DNA from: Clostridiales bacterium
GTDB lineage: Bacteria; Bacillota; Clostridia; Lachnospirales; Lachnospiraceae
Length of the DNA stretch: 5,080 bases
Direction: 5' to 3'
NCBI GenBank assembly: GCA_021199135.1
Contig: JAJQIQ010000087.1
Span: 1 to 5,080, forward strand
In this document: positions 1 through 5,053 of the stretch, piece after piece
Numbering within the stretch: position 1 is the stretch's first letter
Layout: every line of letters starts with the position of its first letter
Translations under genes and position numbers: made by a program
The notes under the pieces: model-generated
What the model was told of the DNA's origin: nothing
Database searches by the model: none
Seen by the model: only the letters and a program-made list of their open reading frames with translations

Positions 1-273
1 TTCGAGGAGATATTCAACGACATCCACCAGACGCAGGGCCTCATCGTGGACATGATGCTCAAAGTCGACCAGGTGGACGACGTCGCGACGAACATGGCGG
101 CGATATCCGAGGAACAGGCTGCGAGCGCGGAGGAGATCCATGCGACATCCGAGGACATGGTCATCCAGGCGCAGAACATCGCCGGGAGCAGCAACAACGT
201 GCGCGAAAATGCGCATGAGCTGTCCGAGGGCACCGAGAACCTGCAGGCAAGCATAAACAAGTTCCGCATCTAG
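1..273 (+). CDS. Methyl-accepting chemotaxis protein, C-terminal end (partial)
   Basis: The reading frame is open from the first base and ends at TAG 271-273, giving the last 90 residues of a longer protein whose start lies outside the window. The segment is a long, Ala/Glu/Gln-rich amphipathic helix. It carries ISEEQAASAEEI at residues 35-46 of the fragment, which is typical of the C-terminal methylation helix of the MCP signalling domain, and it ends with the usual Leu...Ile-x-Lys-Phe-x-Ile type tail. In the family this domain forms a cytoplasmic coiled coil that controls CheA with CheW and is methylated by CheR and demethylated by CheB. No CheR-tethering pentapeptide of the NWETF kind is present. 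The sensor domain, membrane segments and CheW-binding tip are not visible, so the ligand is unknown. The next gene begins 9 bp downstream with its ribosome binding site overlapping this stop codon, so the two are probably co-transcribed. Confidence 0.92.
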   Translation, partial: FEEIFNDIHQTQGLIVDMMLKVDQVDDVATNMAAISEEQAASAEEIHATSEDMVIQAQNIAGSSNNVRENAHELSEGTENLQASINKFRI

Positions 274-277
274 GAGG
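272..277 (+). promoter_or_regulatory. Ribosome binding site of the sugar-binding gene, overlapping the MCP stop
   Basis: AGGAGG lies 5 nt before ATG 283 and shares its first two bases with the TAG stop of the MCP gene. This placement suits translation coupling or re-initiation by ribosomes finishing the MCP. There is no room for a separate promoter in the 9-bp gap, although one inside the MCP coding region cannot be excluded. Confidence 0.8.
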
Positions 278-282
278 GTATT

Positions 283-1275
283 ATGAATAGAAAAATAAAA
301 ACAATAATTTCAACAATCCTTTGCCTCTGCCTTCTGGCGGGGCTTGCGACCGGCTGCTCGGGGAGCGGCGGAGGCTCGGACTCGTCGGCCAAGGGCGTGA
401 AAATGTACATGACGGTGTCGCAGGCGGATACGTTTCGGACATCGCTCATGGAGACGGCGCAGGAGGTCGCGGAGAGCATGGGCGCACAGATTACCATAGT
501 TGACGCCGGAAATCTGCTTGAGAACCAACTCGAGCAGATCAGGGAAGCGGTATCCGGCGGCTACGACGTCATCCTCTGCAACCCGGTCGACGTGGACACG
601 ACGCTCGAGATTGAGGTCATGGCGGGCGACATCCCGATCGTGTTCTGGAATTCATGCCCGGACGATGCGTACCTCGAGAAGGACAAGTACGTATTCGTCG
701 GTTCGAGCGAGGATGAGGCCGGGACGTTCCAGGGCGAATATATCGTCGACAAATTTTCCAACCAGGACACAATAAACGTCGTCGTCATGGAAGGGCAGAA
801 AATGCACTCCGCGACGCTCGGCAGGACGAATTCGCTCAAGGCGGTCCTCAAGGCCTCCGGAAAGACGATAAACTATGTTTTCATGGACTACGCGGACTGG
901 GATGAGGATCTCGCGAGGGAGCAGTTCTCCTTATTCCTGAAGACGGGCCAGGAGGCCGACGTGGTCGCGTGCAACAACGACACGATGGCCCTCGGCGTGA
1001 TGGATGCCTGCAGGGAGGCAGGCGTGGACCCGTCCGATTATGTCATCCTCGGGGTCGACGCGACGGCGGACGGCTGCGCGGCGATCGAGTCCGGGGACAT
1101 GGCCTTCACCGTATACCAGTCGGCGGTAGGCCAGGGCGAGTACGCGGTCAAGGCGGCGGCGCGGCTTGCGCAGGGGCATTCGCTCTCAGGGCTTGACTAC
1201 CTCTCCGACGACGGAAAGTATGTCTGGGTGCCGTTTGAGCGCGTGGACATAAGCAATGTATCGGACTACGAATGA
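283..1275 (+). CDS. MglB-like sugar-binding lipoprotein (periplasmic-binding-protein type 1 fold)
   Basis: This 330-residue protein begins with a lipoprotein signal: basic MNRKIK, a hydrophobic stretch at 8-22, and a lipobox ATGC with the lipidated Cys at 25, followed by a Gly/Ser linker. It should therefore be tethered to the outer face of the membrane. The rest matches the sugar-binding Peripla_BP_4 family and most resembles the glucose/galactose-binding protein MglB. Matching segments are FWNSCPDD (121-128), YVFVGSSEDEAG (136-147), MHSATLGRT (174-182), DYADWDEDLA (202-211), NNDTMALG (231-238) and GVDA (257-260). By hand alignment, MglB sugar ligands D14, F16, N91, H152, R158, W183, N211 and D236 correspond to D49, F51, N123, H175, R181, W206, N232 and D259; D154 and N256 appear as A177 and Q279. 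The start is ATG 283 behind AGGAGG at 272-277, which overlaps the MCP stop. No transporter subunits adjoin it, so it may serve chemotaxis or sensing, or supply a permease encoded elsewhere. The exact ligand is unproven. Confidence 0.88.
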   Translation: MNRKIKTIISTILCLCLLAGLATGCSGSGGGSDSSAKGVKMYMTVSQADTFRTSLMETAQEVAESMGAQITIVDAGNLLENQLEQIREAVSGGYDVILCNPVDVDTTLEIEVMAGDIPIVFWNSCPDDAYLEKDKYVFVGSSEDEAGTFQGEYIVDKFSNQDTINVVVMEGQKMHSATLGRTNSLKAVLKASGKTINYVFMDYADWDEDLAREQFSLFLKTGQEADVVACNNDTMALGVMDACREAGVDPSDYVILGVDATADGCAAIESGDMAFTVYQSAVGQGEYAVKAAARLAQGHSLSGLDYLSDDGKYVWVPFERVDISNVSDYE

Positions 1276-1294
1276 ATTAATCTGGATATAATTT

Positions 1295-2275
1295 TTAGCA
1301 GCTCTCCCTCTTCACGAGGCGGCTCGGGAATTCGATGCGGATGTTTTCACTGTGGCCTTTTCTTATGCGGTCTATGAGCATTTTCACCGCCATCTTTCCC
1401 ATCGCCTCGTGCGGGATGTGCACTGTGGTGAGCAGCGGCTTAGTCTGCTGCGCTATCTCGATGTCGTCGATTGAGATGACATCGAGTTTTCTTTTGCCCG
1501 CGAATTTGCGTAGGGCGAGCAGTGCGCCGGCGGCGGTCGCGTCGTTGGCGCAGAACACCGCTTCCACGTCCCTGTTTTCGAGGAGCTTCTTCATTGCCTC
1601 GTAGCCAGTCCTCGCGGTCTGGTCGGTCTGGACGACCATCGAGTAGTCCATCGGGAGGCGGTTCTTTATCATAGTGTCACAGTAGCCGACATACCTGTTT
1701 TCGTACGAGCAGTCACCGATGTAGGCGATTTTTTTGTCTCCTTTTTCGATGAGGTATTCCATCGCGAGCACTGCCGCCTGCCTTCCGTCGCAGACGACCT
1801 CATCGAGCTCGAACTGCGTGGGGTTGCGGTCTATGGCGATAATGTTCTTCGTGACTTTTTTTATGCGCTCGAGCGTTTCGGGCGTGCTCCTTCCTAGTAT
1901 AATGAAGCCGTCGCCGGAGAGCTTTGTCTGCCTGGAGAGGTTCTGCGGGGTGTAGATTTCGCCGACCGCGCAGCCGCTTGATATGACCTCCTGCTCGACG
2001 CTGCGGAAGAGTTCGCGGAAGAACGGGTCGTCGTCGAGCGAGGGCAGCCTCTCGAGGACGACGGAGAGGAGATAGCTCTTCTTTGCGTCGTTGGGCTTTT
2101 GACCGAGCTTTAAATTCCGCGCGCTCTCATTCGGGACATAGTGGATCGACCTCGCGGCATCCCAGATTTTATCCTTGAGCTCCGCCGAGGCGCAGTTGTA
2201 ATCCTTGTTGTTTAAGACCCGCGATACCGTAGATATTGACACGCCGGTCATCTCTGCAATCTTCTTTAAGGACAT
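1295..2275 (-). CDS. LacI/GalR-family transcriptional regulator
   Basis: This 326-residue protein is close to the usual 330-345 of the family. The N-terminal helix-turn-helix is at residues 3-22 (LKKIAEMTGVSISTVSRVLN), with the family hallmark TVSRVLN. The hinge segment YVPNESARNLKLG (46-58) contains Leu55, equivalent to the LacI hinge leucine that inserts into the central CpG of the operator. The remainder is a periplasmic-binding-protein-like effector domain, including DGFIILGRS, IIAIDRNP, KIAYIGD, AVFCANDATAAGAL and VISIDDIEIAQQTKPLLTTV. Such proteins bind small effectors, usually sugars or nucleosides, and repress or sometimes activate nearby genes. ATG 2273-2275 is preceded on the minus strand by AGGAGG (2281-2286) at 5 nt. 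It is divergent from the SsuABC-type importer across 124 bp and convergent with the MglB-like gene across 19 bp. The likely targets are itself and the importer. The effector is unknown. Confidence 0.93.
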   Translation of the reverse strand: MSLKKIAEMTGVSISTVSRVLNNKDYNCASAELKDKIWDAARSIHYVPNESARNLKLGQKPNDAKKSYLLSVVLERLPSLDDDPFFRELFRSVEQEVISSGCAVGEIYTPQNLSRQTKLSGDGFIILGRSTPETLERIKKVTKNIIAIDRNPTQFELDEVVCDGRQAAVLAMEYLIEKGDKKIAYIGDCSYENRYVGYCDTMIKNRLPMDYSMVVQTDQTARTGYEAMKKLLENRDVEAVFCANDATAAGALLALRKFAGKRKLDVISIDDIEIAQQTKPLLTTVHIPHEAMGKMAVKMLIDRIRKGHSENIRIEFPSRLVKRESC

Positions 2276-2280
2276 ATTTT

Positions 2281-2286
2281 CCTCCT
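2281..2286 (-). promoter_or_regulatory. Ribosome binding site of the LacI-family gene
   Basis: Read on the minus strand this is a perfect AGGAGG, 5 nt before the ATG at 2275-2273. It fixes the start of the regulator, and the DNA-binding domain begins at residue 3 as expected. The operator-like sequence begins at the next base. Confidence 0.85.
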
Positions 2287-2307
2287 ATGTGACAACGTTT
2301 GCGCAAA
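2287..2307. promoter_or_regulatory. Putative LacI-family operator
   Basis: The sequence around the CG at 2296-2297 forms an imperfect palindrome, matching at 6 of 10 half-site positions. Its right half, GTTTGCGCAA, has the ...CGCAAAC|GTTTGCG... pattern seen in PurR/LacI-family operators with a central CpG. The left half (TGTGACAAC) is degenerate. The right half also contains a separate perfect 10-bp palindrome TTTGCGCAAA at 2298-2307. It lies between the regulator's ribosome binding site and the rightward promoter, 6 bp upstream of that promoter's -35 box. It is therefore well placed for autoregulation and possibly for control of the importer. This is pattern-based; no binding data are available. 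Confidence 0.5.
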
Positions 2308-2313
2308 TTAGCC

Positions 2314-2342
2314 TTGCAAAATAATCTGCGTTTACTTATACT
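2314..2342 (+). promoter_or_regulatory. Putative sigma-A/sigma-70 promoter of the ABC importer operon
   Basis: A -35 box TTGCAA (2314-2319, 4 of 6 matches) and a -10 box TATACT (2337-2342, 5 of 6 matches) are separated by exactly 17 bp. Transcription would start near 2349-2350, giving an AT-rich leader of about 50 nt before ATG 2400. The spacing and -10 quality make it the best promoter in the window. Confidence 0.6.
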
Positions 2343-2345
2343 CAA
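2318..2345 (-). promoter_or_regulatory. Possible weak promoter for the LacI-family gene
   Basis: On the minus strand TTGAGT (2340-2345) and TATTTT (2318-2323) are 16 bp apart, each matching 4 of 6 consensus positions. They would overlap the rightward promoter face to face, so the two promoters would compete. Transcription would begin close to or inside the operator-like sequence, which suits autorepression. The match is weak and other starts are possible. Confidence 0.25.
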
Positions 2346-2399
2346 CTCATATGTTAAATCAAAACTTACAAAAAATCAAGGAAAAATGGAGGAAAAACA

Positions 2400-3404
2400 A
2401 TGAAACCGATAAAGAAAATTGTTGCAATCGTTTGCACAGCAGGGCTACTTGCGGGGCTGCTCGCGGGTTGCGGATCGGGCAGCGGCGAGACGGTCGACGT
2501 GAGGATGGCGTACTTCCCGAACATCACGCACGCGCAGGCGCTCGTCATGAAAAACGAGGGGACGCTCGAAGCGGCGCTCGGCGACGACTGCAACGTGACG
2601 TGGACATCGTTCAATGCGGGCTCGGCCGAGATCGAGGCAATATTTGCCGGCGAGATCGACATAGGATACATAGGGCCGGTTCCGGCGATAAACGGAAATG
2701 TGAAGTCCGACGGCGACGTCACGGTCATCGCGGACGCATCAGACGCGGGAGCGGTCATGGTCGCGCGCTCCGACGCGGGCATAAGCTCGGTATCAGACCT
2801 TGACGGCAAGACCGTCGCGGTCCCGCAGCTCGGCAACACCCAGCACCTGTGCCTTTTGGCCCTGCTCACCGAGAACGGGCTCTCCCCGGTAGACTCCGGC
2901 GGCACGGTCGAGGTCGTGGCGGTCGACAACTCCGACCTTCAGAACATGTTTGACCAGGGCAACATCGATGCGGCGATCGTCCCGGAGCCGTGGGGCACGA
3001 TCCTCACCCAGTCCGACGACATCGACCTCATGCTTGACTGGGATGAAATTTATCTCGACGGGAATTACCCGGTCGCGGTGGTCGTTGTGCAGAACGATTT
3101 CCTCGAGGCGCACCCGGACATCGTCGAGGAGTTTCTCCAGGTGCACATCGACACGACGAATGAGATAAACAACGACCTTGACTCCGCGGTCGACGCTATC
3201 ATCGAGGAGATTGCGAACGTGACCGGCACCGAGTACGACAAGGATGTTGTCCTCAGTTCATTCGCACGCTCGACGATCACGACGGACCTCAACGTCGACG
3301 CGATGTGGGATTTCGCGCAGACGGCCTACGACGAGGGATTCATCGACAGCATGCCGGATGAGAATGGACTGATCGACCTCAGCATGCTCGAGAGTTTACA
3401 GTAG
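2400..3404 (+). CDS. SsuA/TauA-like ABC importer solute-binding lipoprotein (NMT1/SsuA-like)
   Basis: This 334-residue protein has a lipoprotein signal: basic MKPIKK, a hydrophobic segment at 7-22, and a perfect lipobox LAGC with the lipidated Cys at 24. The mature part follows the nitrate/sulfonate/taurine binding-protein pattern (type 2 periplasmic-binding fold). YFPNITHAQAL is at 38-48, FNAGSAEIEAIFAGEIDIGY at 71-90, GPVPAING at 92-99, the second-lobe entry DLDGKTVAVPQLGNTQH at 133-149 and DAAIVPEPWGT at 190-200. Family members bind aliphatic sulfonates, taurine, nitrate or pyrimidine/thiamine precursors, and motif similarity alone does not separate these. ATG 2400 is chosen because GGAGG (2388-2392) lies 7 nt upstream and the signal peptide starts there. 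It is the first gene of a three-gene importer operon, 48 bp ahead of the ATPase gene. No sulfonate, nitrate or thiamine metabolic gene adjoins it, so the substrate is open. Confidence 0.9.
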   Translation: MKPIKKIVAIVCTAGLLAGLLAGCGSGSGETVDVRMAYFPNITHAQALVMKNEGTLEAALGDDCNVTWTSFNAGSAEIEAIFAGEIDIGYIGPVPAINGNVKSDGDVTVIADASDAGAVMVARSDAGISSVSDLDGKTVAVPQLGNTQHLCLLALLTENGLSPVDSGGTVEVVAVDNSDLQNMFDQGNIDAAIVPEPWGTILTQSDDIDLMLDWDEIYLDGNYPVAVVVVQNDFLEAHPDIVEEFLQVHIDTTNEINNDLDSAVDAIIEEIANVTGTEYDKDVVLSSFARSTITTDLNVDAMWDFAQTAYDEGFIDSMPDENGLIDLSMLESLQ

Positions 3405-3413
3405 GAAACTAGT

Positions 3414-3437
3414 AAAATTAAATTTAGATTTAATTTT
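3414..3437 (+). repeat. Perfect AT-only inverted repeat (hairpin) between binding-protein and ATPase genes
   Basis: AAAATTAAAT (3414-3423) and ATTTAATTTT (3428-3437) are exact reverse complements around the 4-nt loop TTAG, giving a 10-bp stem with no G-C pair. The hairpin lies 9 nt after the stop of the binding-protein gene and 5 nt before the ribosome binding site of the ATPase gene. It could protect the 3' end of the upstream message, act as a weak partial terminator, or be a protein-binding palindrome. An all-A/U stem would be only moderately stable. Confidence 0.6.
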
Positions 3438-3442
3438 CATTT

Positions 3443-3447
3443 GGAGG
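3443..3447 (+). promoter_or_regulatory. Ribosome binding site deciding the ATPase start
   Basis: GGAGG lies 5 nt before ATG 3453. An in-frame TTG at 3441 would begin four codons earlier but sits on top of this site and has no Shine-Dalgarno sequence of its own, so ATG 3453 is preferred. Confidence 0.8.
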
Positions 3448-3452
3448 TTGCA

Positions 3453-4223
3453 ATGGCACTGGAGATAAAAAACGTATGCCGCTCATTTGAGGGGTCGGTC
3501 AAGGAGACCCTCCGCGACATCTCCCTAGATGTATCGGATGGCGAGTTCATCTGCATAGTCGGGCCGTCGGGCTGCGGAAAATCGACGTTGCTCAACATAA
3601 TTGCGGGGCTCGACCACCCGAGCTCGGGGGAGGTGAGCGTGGACGGCAAGACCGTGACTGGGCCGGGCGTGGACCGGGCGGTGATGTTTCAGGAGCACGC
3701 GCTCTACCCGTGGCTCGACGTGATGGAGAATGTCAAGTTTGGCATGAAAATCGCGGGGCTTTCAAAGGACGAGCAGAACGAGCGGGCGGAGCACTACCTA
3801 AAGCTCGTCCAGCTCTGGGATTTCAGGCACTACCGCGTTCACGAGATCTCGGGCGGCATGAGGCAGAGGACTTCGCTGGCCCGGGCGCTGTGCCTGAACA
3901 GCCCGGTGCTGCTCATGGACGAGCCGTTCTCGGCGCTCGACAAGCAGACGACGAACAAGCTTCGCGCGGATTTGGAAAAAATCTGGGAGGAGACCAAAAA
4001 GACGGTCATATTCGTCACGCACAGCGTCGAGGAGGCGGTGTATTTGGCGGACCGCATCGTCGTCCTGTCCGACAACCCCGGCTGCATCAAGGACGTATTT
4101 CCGGTGCCATTGCCGCGCCCCCGGGAGATCGACTCAGAGGATTTCATCGAGGTGCGCCACAAAATTCTGACCTGCGTCGAGAGGGAGGTGGAGAAGTTTG
4201 CAAAAGAAGAGTACGACAGTTAA
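3453..4223 (+). CDS. ABC importer ATP-binding protein (SsuB/TauB-like)
   Basis: From ATG 3453 this gives 256 residues, the normal length for the SsuB/TauB/NrtD class. All ATPase motifs are present in order: Walker A GPSGCGKST (37-45), Q-loop Q80 in VMFQEHALYPW, signature ISGGMRQR (132-139, an accepted variant of LSGGQ), Walker B VLLMDE (152-157), D-loop SALD (160-163) and switch His190 in VTHS. The MFQEHALYPW and ISGGMRQR forms are characteristic of the nitrate/sulfonate/taurine subfamily. The protein should hydrolyse ATP on the cytoplasmic face, as a dimer coupled to the permease encoded next. Its end overlaps the permease start by 26 bp. No catalytic residue is missing. Substrate specificity is not set by this subunit. 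Confidence 0.95.
   Translation: MALEIKNVCRSFEGSVKETLRDISLDVSDGEFICIVGPSGCGKSTLLNIIAGLDHPSSGEVSVDGKTVTGPGVDRAVMFQEHALYPWLDVMENVKFGMKIAGLSKDEQNERAEHYLKLVQLWDFRHYRVHEISGGMRQRTSLARALCLNSPVLLMDEPFSALDKQTTNKLRADLEKIWEETKKTVIFVTHSVEEAVYLADRIVVLSDNPGCIKDVFPVPLPRPREIDSEDFIEVRHKILTCVEREVEKFAKEEYDS
4184..4190 (+). promoter_or_regulatory. Ribosome binding site supporting a TTG start for the permease
   Basis: GGAGGTG, inside the end of the ATPase gene, lies 7 nt before TTG 4198-4200. The next in-frame ATG is near residue 43, beyond the first membrane segment, so the TTG start is strongly preferred. Confidence 0.75.
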
Positions 4224-4980
4224 GGTCATCACGAGCATCATATTCTTCGTCGCGATCATCGCGCTCTGGCAGGCAATCTACTCCCTCGGAACAGGTCCCC
4301 TGGGCTGGTGGAAGACGTATGCGATGCCAAGCCCCTGGGGAGTGGTGCAGAGCTTTGTGAAGATGGTGAGAAACGGGACGATCATCATGGCCACGCTGTA
4401 CAGCCTCAGGCGAGTGCTGATCGGCTTTCTGATCTCGCTTGCAATCGGCGCGGTGTTCGGGATTTTGATCTCGTTCTCCAAGTTCTTAAACCGCAACCTC
4501 AAGCCCCTCATGAACGGGGTGCAGTCGCTCCCTAGCGTCTGCTGGGTGCCGTTCGCGATCCTGTGGTTCGGCCTCAAGGAATCCGCGATCATATTCGTCG
4601 TCGTCATCGGCTCGACGTTTTCCGTCGCGCTCGCGATCGAGAACGCGATCCAGACCGTGCCGCCGATTTACAAGAGGGCGGCGGCGACGATGGGCGCGGG
4701 GACGGTCCAGATGTACCAGAGGGTAATAATCCCCGCGGCTCTTCCCGGATTCTTGGCGGGAATCAGGCAGTCCTGGTCATTCGCGTGGAGGGCGCTCATG
4801 TCCGGCGAGGTCATGTCGGCCTACGTCGGCCTCGGCTACACGCTGATGGCGGGGCGTGACATGGCGGACATAAACCAGGTGACCGCTGTCATGCTCGTAA
4901 TCATCTTAATCGGCATCCTGATCGACAGGTTGCTGTTCTCAAACATCGAGAAACATATTTTAAAAAAGAGAGGGTTATAG
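4198..4980 (+). CDS. ABC importer permease (SsuC/TauC-like)
   Basis: This 260-residue membrane protein has the usual length and make-up of the binding-protein-dependent permease domain (BPD_transp_1). Hydrophobic segments are visible near 10-30, 71-92, 114-125, 129-147, 183-200 and 228-247, consistent with about six membrane spans. The cytoplasmic coupling (EAA-type) loop is KRAAATMGAGTVQMYQRVII (159-178), followed by P179. SLPSVCWVPFAILWFGL (110-126) and WRALMSGEV (197-205) resemble conserved segments of the sulfonate/taurine/nitrate permeases. Two copies would form the channel that receives substrate from the lipoprotein at 2400-3404, driven by the ATPase at 3453-4223. Translation starts at TTG 4198 with a strong ribosome binding site, in a different frame from the ATPase gene and overlapping it by 26 bp, so translation is probably coupled. 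It is the last gene of the operon visible here. Confidence 0.93.
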   Translation: MQKKSTTVKVITSIIFFVAIIALWQAIYSLGTGPLGWWKTYAMPSPWGVVQSFVKMVRNGTIIMATLYSLRRVLIGFLISLAIGAVFGILISFSKFLNRNLKPLMNGVQSLPSVCWVPFAILWFGLKESAIIFVVVIGSTFSVALAIENAIQTVPPIYKRAAATMGAGTVQMYQRVIIPAALPGFLAGIRQSWSFAWRALMSGEVMSAYVGLGYTLMAGRDMADINQVTAVMLVIILIGILIDRLLFSNIEKHILKKRGL

Positions 4981-5021
4981 AGTTTAGTTATCGAAGGTAT
5001 TTTTACATGGGGTATAGATTT

Positions 5022-5053
5022 GCCCGCCATGTCCTGCCTGGGATGTGGCGGGC
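5022..5053 (+). terminator. Probable transcription terminator hairpin after the importer operon
   Basis: GCCCGCCATGTCC (5022-5034) pairs with GGATGTGGCGGGC (5041-5053) around the 6-nt loop TGCCTG, giving a 13-bp stem with two adjacent G-U wobbles and an 8-bp perfect GC-rich base. It lies 41 nt after the permease stop. The downstream tract (ATTCTGGTTTCTGG) is T-enriched but broken by Gs, so this is not a textbook intrinsic terminator. No T tract follows on the minus strand. It could instead be a 3' stabilising structure or a leader element of an unseen next gene. Confidence 0.5.

Noticed and set aside
2349..2399. Riboswitch (for example TPP or SAM) in the leader of the importer operon
   Set aside because: The leader is only about 50 nt, almost all A/T, with no conserved riboswitch core such as CTGAGA and no notable stem.
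2351..2803. Arg/Gly-rich 150-codon frame on the plus strand overlapping the start of the SsuA-like gene
   Set aside because: Low-complexity, Arg-rich translation typical of an out-of-frame reading of a GC-rich gene; the SsuA-like frame has the signal peptide, ribosome binding site and domain motifs.
2366..2929. 187-codon minus-strand frame inside the SsuA-like gene
   Set aside because: Antisense shadow of a GC-rich gene, rich in Ser/Pro/Thr/Ala with no recognisable domain; it would also cover the importer's ribosome binding site.
3441..3452. In-frame TTG 3441 as the start of the ATPase gene
   Set aside because: It overlaps the GGAGG that serves ATG 3453, and the family's usual N-terminus begins at the ATG.
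3710..4360. 216-codon plus-strand frame across the ATPase/permease junction
   Set aside because: Arg/Gly/Ala-rich out-of-frame product with no domain; both overlapping real genes have complete family motifs.
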